Shown here in pieces: positions 9,166 to 18,365 of a stretch of 64,000 bases of DNA. Numbering within the stretch: position 1 is the first letter of the stretch; each line of letters opens with the position of its first letter. The notes beneath the pieces are model-generated. The model did not search any database and was not told the origin of the DNA. It was given only the letters and a program-made list of their open reading frames with translations. Source of the DNA: Armatimonadota bacterium (GTDB lineage Bacteria > Armatimonadota > Fimbriimonadia > Fimbriimonadales > Fimbriimonadaceae); assembly GCA_037138755.1 (NCBI GenBank), contig JBAXHT010000004.1, forward strand, positions 62,001 to 126,000, written 5' to 3'. Both the position numbers and the translations under genes were made by a program.

Positions 9166-11225
9166 GTGCTGGCGTTGATATGAATGAGTATCTCGACCTG
9201 TTTTTGCAGGAAACCGAGGAACAACTGACAATTTTGGAAGCTGAGATCGGCAAGCTCGAAGCAGATCCAACCGATGAGCGAATCGGCGCGATTTTTCGGG
9301 CGGCTCACACGATCAAAGGTTCGAGTCGTGCAATGGGATTTGCGAACTATGCCGACTTGACCCACGAGTTCGAGAACGTGCTCTTCAAAGTTCGAGATCG
9401 TTCCTTAACGGTCACACCCGAGATTGCAGATTGCTTAGTCCAAACTGTCGATACGATGCTCTCCGGGAAGGAGACTTTGGCTGAGAGCGGTCAGGATATT
9501 GGCACGCACCCTGACTTGGTGGAAATGTTAAACGCCTTTGCTTCGGGAGCAAGTGGACAAATCGCCACTAAGAAGCCTTCAAGCACGCAAGCAGTGGTGT
9601 GGCCGGACGAAGTAATCGAGAGCCTGAATGCACTGCCGACTCTCGAAGGGATATACGAGGTTAGGGTTGAGCTGGATGAAACCTGCGGCATGAAGTATGT
9701 CCGCATGTTTATGGTGATCTCGGCCATCAACGGCTTCGGCGAAATACTGTGGGCGAATCCAGTTCAGGAGAAAATTGAGGCCGAGGAGTTCGACTTTGAG
9801 GTCAGATTCCTAGTGGCACTCAACGAAAACCCAGCCGACGTTAGCAAGAGTTTATCGGCAATTGGTGAAGTCAAAGCAGTTGATGTTGTGCCATTCTCTG
9901 CGCCAAAAGCGATCCCGTCGGTTGAACCCGAAGTTGTTCCATCAGTCGTTGAGGAGATGGTGGAGCGGGGCGATGACCGGCGCCAAACGGATCGAAGAGC
10001 TCCTGAACCAAAGCGTGAGACAAACCAGACGATTCGTGTCGACGTTTCGCTCCTAGATAACCTTATGAACCTGGTCGGTGAGTTGGTTATCGACCGAACC
10101 CGCTTGAGCCAGATCGGAGCGAACATTGCGGCAAAAGCCGCGTCGCACGAAGAAGTCGAATCCCTCGCGGAGACGGTTGGGCACATCGGACGAGTCACTA
10201 GCGAACTGCAGGAACAGATCATGCGGGCGCGAATGCTGCCCATCGATACCGTGTTTCAGCGGTTCCCACGCATGGTGCGCGATCTTTCGCGAAAGCTCGG
10301 CAAGAAGGTTGAGATGGTCATCGAGGGTGGCGAGACCGAAGTCGACCGAAGCGTTATCGAAGGGATCAGCGATCCGCTGATTCACATGATCCGAAACTCG
10401 GTCGACCACGGCCTCGAGCCTTCTGTTGAGGAGCGCGTGAAGGCAGGTAAGCCAGAAGTCGGAACCGTTCGGCTTACTGCCAAACACAAGGATAACGCAA
10501 TTTGGGTCGAAATCATCGACGACGGTCGAGGAATTGACGCTGATCGCCTTCGCGCCAAAGCGGTAGAAAAGGGCTTAATGTCAGCCGATGCGGCAGCAAG
10601 GCTTTCTGATCGAGATGCGCAAATGCTGATCTTCCACAGTGGTTTCAGCACGGCTAAAGAAGTTACTGACGTCAGCGGACGAGGTGTTGGGATGGACATC
10701 GTTCGATCCAACATCATGTCGATGGGGGGGCTCATCGATCTTGAGAGCACTGTTGGAGTTGGTACGAGGTTTATCCTAAAGTTGCCGCTCACGGTTGCAA
10801 TCATGGGCGGACTTCTGTCGCGAGTCAGCGATGTGGACTATGTGATGCCGATCGGTTCGATCATCGAGACTCTGTCCATTGACGCTCAGCCGATCACCAA
10901 AGTTGGTAGGCAGCCAGTGATCATCTTGAGGGGTCAAACTGTCCCGATTCTAAAACTGAGAAATCTTTTCAAAGTTCCAGGAAGTTTTACTGAAGAGTCT
11001 GCCGATAACTACGTTGTAGTGGTAGGTTCTGCCGAGCAAAAAGTTGGCTTGGTAGTGGATCGACTTCTAGGAGAACAGGAAGTAGTGATCAAGTCGATCA
11101 GCAAATATTGTGGAGAATTGCCCGGACTTTCGGGAGCAACAATTCTTGGCAATGGGCGCGTGGCTCTGATTGTGGACATCAATTCGATTCTAGAAGTTAC
11201 ACGAGGGTTTGATAATGGTTGTTGA
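9162..11225 (+). CDS. cheA: chemotaxis histidine kinase CheA
   Basis: A 687-residue sensor kinase that phosphorylates response regulators to control flagellar rotation. Domains in order: Hpt with phospho-acceptor His49 in AAHTIKGSS; a P2-like domain of about 90 residues from about 150; dimerisation (VDVSLLDNLMNLVGELVIDR, about 293); ATPase with N box HMIRNSVDHGLE (about 407), DDGRGID (about 453) and GRGVGMDIV (about 505); and a C-terminal CheW-like domain (about 545-684). All catalytic boxes are intact. It is followed by an HDOD gene that starts inside its last codons. Confidence 0.95.
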   Translation: MSAGVDMNEYLDLFLQETEEQLTILEAEIGKLEADPTDERIGAIFRAAHTIKGSSRAMGFANYADLTHEFENVLFKVRDRSLTVTPEIADCLVQTVDTMLSGKETLAESGQDIGTHPDLVEMLNAFASGASGQIATKKPSSTQAVVWPDEVIESLNALPTLEGIYEVRVELDETCGMKYVRMFMVISAINGFGEILWANPVQEKIEAEEFDFEVRFLVALNENPADVSKSLSAIGEVKAVDVVPFSAPKAIPSVEPEVVPSVVEEMVERGDDRRQTDRRAPEPKRETNQTIRVDVSLLDNLMNLVGELVIDRTRLSQIGANIAAKAASHEEVESLAETVGHIGRVTSELQEQIMRARMLPIDTVFQRFPRMVRDLSRKLGKKVEMVIEGGETEVDRSVIEGISDPLIHMIRNSVDHGLEPSVEERVKAGKPEVGTVRLTAKHKDNAIWVEIIDDGRGIDADRLRAKAVEKGLMSADAAARLSDRDAQMLIFHSGFSTAKEVTDVSGRGVGMDIVRSNIMSMGGLIDLESTVGVGTRFILKLPLTVAIMGGLLSRVSDVDYVMPIGSIIETLSIDAQPITKVGRQPVIILRGQTVPILKLRNLFKVPGSFTEESADNYVVVVGSAEQKVGLVVDRLLGEQEVVIKSISKYCGELPGLSGATILGNGRVALIVDINSILEVTRGFDNGC

Positions 11226-12090
11226 TGCAGAAGCATTGGTTATTCGTAAGCGCCTAGAGCAATCGCTCAAGGAGCTTCCGCCGCTGCCTACCGCGGTTGC
11301 GAAGGTCTTGGATGAGACCAACAAGACCGAACCGGACTTGCATCGCATTGACGAGATCATAGCTGGTGACCAGGCTCTGGCCTCCAAGGTTCTACGAATC
11401 GTGAACTCGGCATATTACGGGTTGTCTCGCCAGGTGACAAGCGTTGGACAGGCGGTCATGATCCTGGGGATCCAACAGGTTAGAACGATCACGCTTTCAG
11501 TGGGATCCATTGCCGCATTCAGCAGCAAGAATCCGGTTGATCCCGAAGGCGCTCGACGATTCTGGGAGCATAGCTTTGCCACCGCAGCCGCCTGCCAAAC
11601 CATCGGCCACAAACTCGGAGTAGATAAGAAGTCGATTGAGACTCTCTCTACCATTGGAATTCTGCACGATATCGGAAGGATGTTCATCTTCTGCAACTTC
11701 AAGTCGGTTTACGACAAGATGGTCCAGAAGGCACTGAAAGAGGGAATTTCTTACGAAGAAGTCGAAGCTCACTTCCTAGGTGAAAACCACGCTGGAATCG
11801 GTGCGATGATCGCTGAAAAATGGGGTCTCCCCGAGCAGATCGTCCAAAGTATTCGGTGGCACGAGGGTCCTTTCGAACCCACGGTTGACAGGGCACTCGC
11901 AACGCTTCACCTTGCTGACTGGATGCATAAAGGCGTGTACTACGGCGATGATAAGGCACCGATTTCTGGCATCGATCCAGTGATCTATGAGGCTTTGGGC
12001 CTCTCGGAAGAAGTTCTGGAGCAGATTCAAGAGCAAGTGCGGAAGAAGGTAGCTGAGGCTAGTCAGTTGTACGGAATGGTCGCGGCTTGA
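11215..12090 (+). CDS. HDOD domain signalling protein
   Basis: A 291-residue protein with one HDOD domain, a non-hydrolytic relative of HD phosphohydrolases common near chemotaxis and c-di-GMP genes. It shows LKELPPLPTAVAKVLDE, VLRIVNSAYYGL, AVMILGIQQVR, GILHDIGRM and IRWHEGP. I chose the ATG at 11215 because GAGG lies eight bases upstream; a TTG at 11209 is also in frame. It overlaps the end of cheA by 11 bases and precedes fliD by 14 bases, so it belongs to the motility operon. Its molecular partner is unknown. Confidence 0.88.
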   Translation: MVVDAEALVIRKRLEQSLKELPPLPTAVAKVLDETNKTEPDLHRIDEIIAGDQALASKVLRIVNSAYYGLSRQVTSVGQAVMILGIQQVRTITLSVGSIAAFSSKNPVDPEGARRFWEHSFATAAACQTIGHKLGVDKKSIETLSTIGILHDIGRMFIFCNFKSVYDKMVQKALKEGISYEEVEAHFLGENHAGIGAMIAEKWGLPEQIVQSIRWHEGPFEPTVDRALATLHLADWMHKGVYYGDDKAPISGIDPVIYEALGLSEEVLEQIQEQVRKKVAEASQLYGMVAA

Positions 12091-12104
12091 TGGAGTAGGG
12101 GCAA

Positions 12105-14378
12105 ATGGCAGTTACGAGCACGAACGGCATTTCGTTTAGCGGTTTGAGTAGCGGTCTGGATACAGACAGCATCATCTCGCAACTCGTCAACCTTGAAAAA
12201 GCTCCGATCCAGCGGCTTACTCAGCAGCAGACTACACTCCGCAACAAAGCTGAACTCTACAGCCAATTTGCGTCCAAGATCACTGGAATCGCGTCAGCCG
12301 GAAACCAGCTCACGACTCTCGGAACGTTTTCTGCAATCACGGCTTCCTCCAGCGATAACGCGGTTGCTAGCGTTACGGTTGATCCGGGAGCGACCCTCGC
12401 AGGGTCGTTCAACCTCACCGTATCCAAGCTTGCTCAAGCGCAGAAACTATCAAGCGGAGCCCAGACCAGTGCGACCACTGGACTTGGTTTCACAGGCTCG
12501 TTTTCAGTCAACGGCAAGGCTGTGAACGTGCAGACCACGGACTCGATCACCTCGATTGCCCAAAAGGTGAACGGACTTGGCGTGGGAGTGACTGCTTCCG
12601 TTATTGACGGTGGGACCAACAACGCCTATCTTACGTTTACTTCTGGAACCACTGGATTAACGGGTAAGGCTCAGCTTTCAGATCTCAGCGGAACGATTCT
12701 TAACTCACTTGGTGTATTGAACGGAACGACGAGCATCCGGGAACCAGTCACGAACGGAGCCGCAGGAACTAAAATGTCCGCTTCGACCACCGCCCTTGGA
12801 ACCTTGATGGGCACAACGGGCCTCTCAAATCAAACGGTTCAGATTAACGGTGTCGGGGTCACCCTGAACCTCCAGACTGACTCACTTCAAGGGGTAGCCG
12901 ACAAGATCAATGCTGCGTCGACGGGTGCAACCGCGTCAGTTGTGTCGATCACGGAAAACGGTACGACAAAGTATCGCCTCGAAATCAAGAACCCTTCTTC
13001 GACACCTACCTTTACAGATTCGGGAAACACTTTGGCGTCGCTCGGAATCCTGCAGGCGGGTGCGGCAAACCAACTCGTTGCGGCTCAAGATGCCGCATAC
13101 TCGGTAGACGGTGTTAACCTAACTTCATCGACAAATAGCGTCAAAGGTGTTGTTCCTGGTGCCACACTCACTTTGATAAAAGCGAATCAGACGACTCCAG
13201 AAAAGTCGACCATCAGCTTAACCAGTGATACCGACACTATATCTAACCGCGTGCAGGCTTTCATCACGTCATTCAACGAGACAGCGGGCTTTATCGATCA
13301 ATACAGCAAGTTTGACGACAAGACCTTCGCCACGGGTCCACTCTTTGGGGACTCTACAGTGAGGCAGTTTCTTTCGACGTTCACCGTGTCCCTGTTTAAC
13401 ACTCTTCCGGGTGCCACGGGTGATTACAAGAATGCGTCGTCGATCGGCATGCGGCTGAACTCCAAAGGAACAATCGACTTTGACACTGCCGTATTCAAAG
13501 CTGCTCTTGAAAAAGACCCGGAGGGCGTCAGGAAGATCTTCCAAAACTCCGGATCCAGTGCCAACAGCGCGCTGACATTTGTATCTGCAGCGTCCACGGC
13601 CAAACCTTCAGCCTCCGCACCTTACGATATCAGCGTCACGCAGATTTCGACAAAGACGAAGTATCTTGCCGCAACCGTCAAAACGGGCGCCAACACTGCT
13701 TCAGAGGTTTTGACTTTTGGGGGCGCGCTCATGGGCAACACTAACTACACGCTCAACATAGATGTTGGCGCGACAATGACGGATATCGTCAACAAGATCA
13801 ATGGAGACTCAAAGCTCAAAGACTTGTTGACCGCCTCCAACAACGGTGGCAAGCTCCAAATTGATAGTAAACGCTTTGGTACCGGTGGCAAGTTCACCCT
13901 GGTTAGTAACCAGTCGCCGCTTGGCACAAACTCAGGTGTAGGCTTTTCCGCTGGTTCGCTGATTGATGGCCTGGATATCGCGGGCACCATCGCTGGCCAA
14001 GCTGCTACTGGAAGCGGGCAATTTCTGACCGGAGCTTCTGGCAACACCGTTGCCAATGGATTGCAGATCCAGTACACCGGATCTGCGACGGGAGTGGTTG
14101 GTTCAATGTCATATGTGCAAGGGCTTTCGGGCTCCATCAATGAGGCACTCAAAACATTCACTGACTCCCTGAACGGCCTCGCCGTTGCAGGGCAAGATGC
14201 CTTTAAGAAGCAGGCGGACGATTTACAGAAGGACATTGACCGAATCAATCTCCGAGCGACCCAAAAGTCGGACGATCTGAAAGCTAAGTTTATTTCGATG
14301 GAGTCACGGATGAGTGCGCTCAAGAATCAGGGTAATGCACTGTCGCGGCTCTTCGCAACACCATCCAATTCAAGCTAA
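12105..14378 (+). CDS. fliD: flagellar filament cap protein FliD
   Basis: Hook-associated protein 2, the cap that guides flagellin assembly at the filament tip. The N-terminus MAVTSTNGISFSGLSSGLDT with the following IISQLVNLEKAPIQRL is classic FliD. The C-terminus has the coiled coil KKQADDLQKDIDRINLRA. A strong GGAG lies upstream of the ATG. At 757 residues it is much longer than common FliD proteins (about 400-500). A segment of roughly residues 490-660 carries extra flagellin-IN-like units, such as VGATMTDIVNKINGDSKL, probably extra D2/D3 lobes. Confidence 0.93.
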   Translation: MAVTSTNGISFSGLSSGLDTDSIISQLVNLEKAPIQRLTQQQTTLRNKAELYSQFASKITGIASAGNQLTTLGTFSAITASSSDNAVASVTVDPGATLAGSFNLTVSKLAQAQKLSSGAQTSATTGLGFTGSFSVNGKAVNVQTTDSITSIAQKVNGLGVGVTASVIDGGTNNAYLTFTSGTTGLTGKAQLSDLSGTILNSLGVLNGTTSIREPVTNGAAGTKMSASTTALGTLMGTTGLSNQTVQINGVGVTLNLQTDSLQGVADKINAASTGATASVVSITENGTTKYRLEIKNPSSTPTFTDSGNTLASLGILQAGAANQLVAAQDAAYSVDGVNLTSSTNSVKGVVPGATLTLIKANQTTPEKSTISLTSDTDTISNRVQAFITSFNETAGFIDQYSKFDDKTFATGPLFGDSTVRQFLSTFTVSLFNTLPGATGDYKNASSIGMRLNSKGTIDFDTAVFKAALEKDPEGVRKIFQNSGSSANSALTFVSAASTAKPSASAPYDISVTQISTKTKYLAATVKTGANTASEVLTFGGALMGNTNYTLNIDVGATMTDIVNKINGDSKLKDLLTASNNGGKLQIDSKRFGTGGKFTLVSNQSPLGTNSGVGFSAGSLIDGLDIAGTIAGQAATGSGQFLTGASGNTVANGLQIQYTGSATGVVGSMSYVQGLSGSINEALKTFTDSLNGLAVAGQDAFKKQADDLQKDIDRINLRATQKSDDLKAKFISMESRMSALKNQGNALSRLFATPSNSS

Positions 14379-14418
14379 GCGGCAGAACAGTGATCTGGTT
14401 CGTCTGTATGCGGTGCAG

Positions 14419-15474
14419 ATGACGATTCGGGAGCAAATAGAGGAACGTGAAGCTACAGCATTGTCTCCGCTCGCGTGTCCGGCTCGGGATTCCGCAGGTC
14501 GGGTTTCCCCTGAAGAGCATGATCCCGTACGAACATGCTTCCAGAGGGATCGGGATCGAATTCTTCACAGCAAGGCTTTTCGTCGTCTAAAGCACAAGAC
14601 CCAAGTTTTCATTGACCCGGCTGGGGATCATTACCGGACACGGATGACGCATACGCTGGAAGTCGCGCAGATTGCGCGGACGATTGGTCGGGCCCTGCGA
14701 TTAAATGAAGACCTTATTGAAGCAATTGCACTAGGACACGACGTGGGTCACACCCCTTTTGGACACGCCGGAGAGCGCGCTCTGGACGAAGCAATAGCAA
14801 GCTACTGGAAGGATCAGGGCAGTGAAGCTGACCAAGACGCGTTGCCGCTGGAAGCTGGTTCTGGTGCACCTCGAAGGTTTCGCCATTACGAGCAGTCCCT
14901 CCGGATCGTTGACGTTCTGGAGAATCTGAACCTGAGTGAGGAGGTTCGGCAGGGGATTGATGGGCATAGCAAAGGCCGCAAGGACCTAAGCGACGCGGAC
15001 GGAGAGCAGATTTCCACTCTGGAGGCCGCGGTGGTGCGGCTCAGCGATCGAATCGCTTACTTGAATCACGACGTTGACGACGCGATTCGATCGGGGATTA
15101 TCGAGCGGGTGCCGGCGGAGTTCGATCTTCTCGGTACTCGGTATTCCGATCGAATTGGATTCCTTGTTCGAGACGTGATCGAGCAAAGCGTTGACCAGCC
15201 GTTCATTCGCATCTCCGACAATTACATTCGGGCCATGAATGGCCTCAAAGAGTGGATGTTCGAAAACGTCTATCTCCGATACCCCGTACTCTATCCGGAC
15301 GTCACAAAAGCCGAACGGCTCGTCCAAAATCTCTTTGAACACTTCCTAAATCCGGGAACCCTTCCTGACGGCTACGAAGGGTTGCAAGGTGCAGTGGATT
15401 ACGTTGCAGGAATGACCGATCGATTTGCGATTGAAACCTACGAGCGGCTCCACGTCCCGGTTGCCTGGCAGTAG
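14419..15474 (+). CDS. dgt: dGTP triphosphohydrolase-like HD protein
   Basis: A 351-residue enzyme of the dGTPase family, which hydrolyses deoxynucleoside triphosphates to nucleosides and triphosphate to balance dNTP pools. The metal-binding HD set is present: RTRMTHTLEVAQ, ALGHDVGHTPFGHAGE and LSDRIAYLNHDVDD. The start MTIREQIEEREA at 14419 matches the family; an in-frame ATG at 14314 lies inside fliD. The length fits the short, non-enterobacterial clade, whose substrate range is broader than dGTP. Confidence 0.9.
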   Translation: MTIREQIEEREATALSPLACPARDSAGRVSPEEHDPVRTCFQRDRDRILHSKAFRRLKHKTQVFIDPAGDHYRTRMTHTLEVAQIARTIGRALRLNEDLIEAIALGHDVGHTPFGHAGERALDEAIASYWKDQGSEADQDALPLEAGSGAPRRFRHYEQSLRIVDVLENLNLSEEVRQGIDGHSKGRKDLSDADGEQISTLEAAVVRLSDRIAYLNHDVDDAIRSGIIERVPAEFDLLGTRYSDRIGFLVRDVIEQSVDQPFIRISDNYIRAMNGLKEWMFENVYLRYPVLYPDVTKAERLVQNLFEHFLNPGTLPDGYEGLQGAVDYVAGMTDRFAIETYERLHVPVAWQ

Positions 15475-15477
15475 AAT
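15472..15477 (+). promoter_or_regulatory. -10 element TAGAAT of the DinB-like gene (leaderless)
   Basis: TAGAAT lies seven bases before the ATG at 15485, and the TAG of the dgt stop forms its first three bases. No ribosome-binding site precedes the ATG. It fits the recurring TANNNT-N6-8-start pattern of this window. Confidence 0.5.
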
Positions 15478-15484
15478 CTTGCCC

Positions 15485-15976
15485 ATGGATCAACTGGGCT
15501 ACATTCAACTCTGCAAAGCGGACGCCGAGGAAGGAATGGCGATTTTCCTTCGCAACTTCTCTCGTGTCCCGGCCGAAAAACTGAACTGGACTCCAGCGCC
15601 GACCTCTAAATCCGCTTTGCGAATCGCAGCCCACACAGCCCTGTACTATTCGCGCTTTGCCGAGATGATTCGGAATCGCGCAACAACGCGAGTCGAGGAC
15701 TTGGAAGCCTGGCTCTCGGAGCGAAACTCAGAAGAAGTCGCGATTACCTCCGCCGAAGAAATCAAAGCAGCCTTCGTGGAAGGGTTGCGGGAAGTCAACG
15801 ACGCGTTGGATTCACTTTCTGCGGAAGAAGTTGACTTGGTTATCGACTCAGGTCAAGGGTGGACGATGCCGATGCGGTTCCTCATGAAACTTCCCGGCTG
15901 GCACGCAACGCTTCATACGGGGCAAATCGATTATCTACAGACTTGCTGGGACGATCAAGAAGTTTATGTGGGCTAG
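15485..15976 (+). CDS. DinB-like four-helix protein
   Basis: A 163-residue protein of the DinB/YfiT-like fold, in which three histidines bind a divalent metal at one end of a helix bundle. The histidines are visible in AAHTALYYSRFAEM and in WHATLHTGQIDYLQ. Family members include thiol-dependent transferases; no substrate can be assigned. A second member of the family lies at 41851-42306. It follows dgt by ten bases but has its own -10-like element. Confidence 0.78.
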   Translation: MDQLGYIQLCKADAEEGMAIFLRNFSRVPAEKLNWTPAPTSKSALRIAAHTALYYSRFAEMIRNRATTRVEDLEAWLSERNSEEVAITSAEEIKAAFVEGLREVNDALDSLSAEEVDLVIDSGQGWTMPMRFLMKLPGWHATLHTGQIDYLQTCWDDQEVYVG

Positions 15977-15979
15977 TGC

Positions 15980-16531
15980 CTATTCGGGCATCTCGGGCAC
16001 GTTAGTTGGGTGCCATTCCCCGTTTAGAAGGTGGTAGATCGTCTCCCCCAGCAAAGTTCCCGCCGGGCATCCGGCCTGATCCAGCTCGGCTTGAGGATAG
16101 TACCGAGCATAGTTTGAGTCCAAGAAGACAGCCTGATGGCGAATTCTAATCTCGTCCGGTACGGGTAACTCTGCTTCGGAATCCACCAATGTGACCTCCC
16201 GCCTTGAAACCCAGCCATGATCTTGGAACACCTCTGCGTGAGCTTCAATGGGCTGTCCTGCCGCGTAGGCGACTACGATGCGGTAGTACGGCGTAAGGAG
16301 CCAAATCGCCAGACTTGATGCCAGTTGAACTGAGCTCATGTGCTCATGCCAGGGTTCAACGGCTACAACGATGTCCTCAGGCCCTGCGAACGTGATTGAA
16401 ATCGGAAACGAGTCTGGAACTTGGGGGACGAGAAGGAGTCGCTCTGCCGATGGGGTTTCAACTGTAAGCTTTCCCGTTCGAACACGAGACTCAAATGCGT
16501 CGAGAATGAGCTGCAGTTCGGGAACCAGCAT
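15980..16531 (-). CDS. conserved hypothetical protein downstream of tRNA-Ser
   Basis: A 183-residue protein I do not recognise. It has no signal peptide or membrane helix. It mixes beta-rich segments (SFPISITFAGPEDIVVAVEP, RIVVAYAAG) with an acidic end (NVPEMPE). Its ATG is only ten bases after the CCA end of tRNA-Ser on the same strand, so the two probably share a transcript. It converges with the DinB-like gene, with three bases between the stops. Confidence 0.65.
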   Translation of the reverse strand: MLVPELQLILDAFESRVRTGKLTVETPSAERLLLVPQVPDSFPISITFAGPEDIVVAVEPWHEHMSSVQLASSLAIWLLTPYYRIVVAYAAGQPIEAHAEVFQDHGWVSRREVTLVDSEAELPVPDEIRIRHQAVFLDSNYARYYPQAELDQAGCPAGTLLGETIYHLLNGEWHPTNVPEMPE

Positions 16532-16541
16532 GATGCTAAGC

Positions 16542-16629
16542 TGGCAGAGCGAGAGGGATTCGAACCCTCGAGACGTTTCCGCCTACACGATTTCCAATCG
16601 TGCTCCTTCGACCACTCGGACACCGCTCT
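16542..16629 (-). tRNA. tRNA-Ser (anticodon GGA)
   Basis: An 88-base class II tRNA that decodes UCC/UCU. The acceptor stem AGAGCGG pairs with TCGCTCT, followed by discriminator G and an encoded CCA (16542-16544). The anticodon stem is CACGA/TCGTG with loop TTGGAAA. There is a long variable arm, as expected for serine, and a T arm GAGGG-TTCGAAT-CCCTC. All stems pair, with one G-U at the base of the acceptor. Confidence 0.96.
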
Positions 16630-16632
16630 GCA

Positions 16633-16648
16633 CAAGGTCAAGACCTTG
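16633..16648. promoter_or_regulatory. inverted repeat upstream of tRNA-Ser
   Basis: A perfect seven-base inverted repeat, CAAGGTC-AA-GACCTTG, directly in front of the tRNA-Ser 5' end, where its -10 region should lie. It may be a protein-binding site or part of the promoter. The function is a guess. Confidence 0.3.
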
Positions 16649-16719
16649 AACAGGTCTAAGTAACTATTATGGCAAATTTCGCGCAACTCATTCCTGCTTC
16701 TGCTTCGTAATGAATCGCA

Positions 16720-18027
16720 ATGCTCACTTCACTCGCCCTTTCCTTGGCTCTTGCCCAGTCGACTCCGGTTGATGCCATCGTTCAAAAACACCTTGACAAA
16801 GGGCTTCTAGGAATCGGGGTGGCTGTCTTGAAAGACGGAAAGGTTGTGCATCTGAAGACGTATGGCAAAGGTGCGAACGCCAAGAACGACGGTCATTACC
16901 GGCTTGCGTCGATCACGAAGCAATTCACTTCTGGCGTGATCGTCCGGCTCGTTCGAGAGAAAAAACTAGCCTACGAAGACACCCTTGGGAAGCTGATGCC
17001 AGACACTCCTTCGGCTTGGCATGCCATCACGATAAGACAGCTTCTCACTCACATCAGCGGGATCCCGAGCTACACCGATTCTGCCAAATTCCCATTTGTT
17101 GCTTTCAAACCGACAAAGCCCGACGGGATATGGCAGTTGGTTAAGAACGACAAAATGGACTTCGCCCCAGGCACCAAGTACAACTACAACAACACTGCTT
17201 ACTGCTTGCTCGGCAGCATCATTGAGCGAACAACGAAGAAGGACTACTATGCGGCATTGGATAGCTATCTGTTGCGCCCAGCCGGGATGCGAAGCACGGG
17301 GTCCGAGAAGAAGTTTAAAGTCGTCGAGAGCTTTGACGAACAGGGCAAACCGAGTGTCAAGCTCAACATGGATTGGCCATATGCAGCAGGCGCTCTCGTT
17401 TCGACCCTCTCGGATATGGCTAAGTGGGATGTCGCTTTGCGCGGCGAGCTCCTGTTCACTGCTGCCGAAAAGCAGCTCATGTTTAACCCTGATCCAGCGA
17501 CTCAGAAGCTGGGACATGACTATGGCTTTGGCTGGGACACCACTTATGCGAACGGCAAGGTCTACAGCTATTCGCATACCGGCGGCATTCCCGGATTCTC
17601 GAACATCATTGAAAGGACAGCTAATGGTGTGACCACGATCGTTTTGGCAAACCACGAATACGAGGGAGTTGTTTCTTTGCGATCTGAGATCAGGGATGCG
17701 TTCGATCCAATGCCCAAGCCTCCGGTAGTTGAGGATGCCCGGCCTGAACTGACTGCGAAGCATCGCAAGATGATTGAGGAGATGGTGGCTGGTCGCTGCG
17801 ATGAGTCGCTGTTTTCGCCCGACTTCCTCAAAAAAGTGCCCGCCTCAGTGCTGCTTTCAACCTCCAAACGGTTCGTGACTCTCGGCGAACTGACAGAGTT
17901 CAGCCTCACAAAATCGGAAGGAGACGAGCCGATCAAGAGAACCTACCGCTTGGTATTTGGAACGTCACCGCTCACGCTAGGCGTGATCACCAAGGGTGGA
18001 TTGATCACCGGAATGGTGCTGAATTAA
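16720..18027 (+). CDS. secreted serine hydrolase, beta-lactamase/class C fold
   Basis: A 435-residue exported enzyme of the penicillin-binding/esterase family (serine beta-lactamase-like). It has a short signal peptide (1-12, LALSLALAQS). The catalytic Ser64 and Lys67 lie in SITK, the second-motif tyrosine in YNYNN, and an HTGG motif replaces KTG, as in esterases and D-aminopeptidases of this group. A roughly 100-residue C-terminal domain follows. It may be a peptidase or esterase rather than an antibiotic-resistance enzyme. Its stop overlaps the convergent erpA-like gene by four bases. Confidence 0.87.
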   Translation: MLTSLALSLALAQSTPVDAIVQKHLDKGLLGIGVAVLKDGKVVHLKTYGKGANAKNDGHYRLASITKQFTSGVIVRLVREKKLAYEDTLGKLMPDTPSAWHAITIRQLLTHISGIPSYTDSAKFPFVAFKPTKPDGIWQLVKNDKMDFAPGTKYNYNNTAYCLLGSIIERTTKKDYYAALDSYLLRPAGMRSTGSEKKFKVVESFDEQGKPSVKLNMDWPYAAGALVSTLSDMAKWDVALRGELLFTAAEKQLMFNPDPATQKLGHDYGFGWDTTYANGKVYSYSHTGGIPGFSNIIERTANGVTTIVLANHEYEGVVSLRSEIRDAFDPMPKPPVVEDARPELTAKHRKMIEEMVAGRCDESLFSPDFLKKVPASVLLSTSKRFVTLGELTEFSLTKSEGDEPIKRTYRLVFGTSPLTLGVITKGGLITGMVLN

Positions 18028-18362
18028 GCCGACTTCGGTGTAAAGCTAGTTCCGCAGCCACAGGATCGAGCGGCATTTGGGTTCTCGAACTGAAAGCCGC
18101 CGCCGATCAGGTTCCCAGTGTAGTTGAACGTGGAACCCTCGAGGAACTTCGCGCTCTTGCTGTCGCAAACAACCGTGATTCCGTCAATAACGAGTTCGAG
18201 GTCAATCGGACGACGAAACGTGTCAAGTTCCATTCGGTACTCAAACCCGCTACAGCCCCCGCCTTTCACTCCAAGCCTCAGGAAAACTCCTTCACGACCA
18301 TCTTTGGCGACGATGCGTTTGATTTGGGCGAGGGCTGAATCTGTAACGGTGATTGGGAACAT
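18024..18362 (-). CDS. A-type Fe-S carrier, ErpA/IscA/SufA family
   Basis: A 112-residue protein that delivers iron-sulfur clusters to apo-enzymes. The three cluster-binding cysteines are present: GGGCSGFEY and the C-terminal SCGCGTSF. Last gene of the leftward Fe-S operon, three bases after the Rrf2 regulator. The sequence alone does not separate ErpA from SufA. Confidence 0.92.
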   Translation of the reverse strand: MFPITVTDSALAQIKRIVAKDGREGVFLRLGVKGGGCSGFEYRMELDTFRRPIDLELVIDGITVVCDSKSAKFLEGSTFNYTGNLIGGGFQFENPNAARSCGCGTSFTPKSA

Positions 18363-18365
18363 GGT

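Noticed and set aside
16720-18027. Antibiotic-resistance beta-lactamase
   Set aside because: The SxxK fold is shared with esterases and peptidases, and HTGG in place of KTG points away from a true beta-lactamase.
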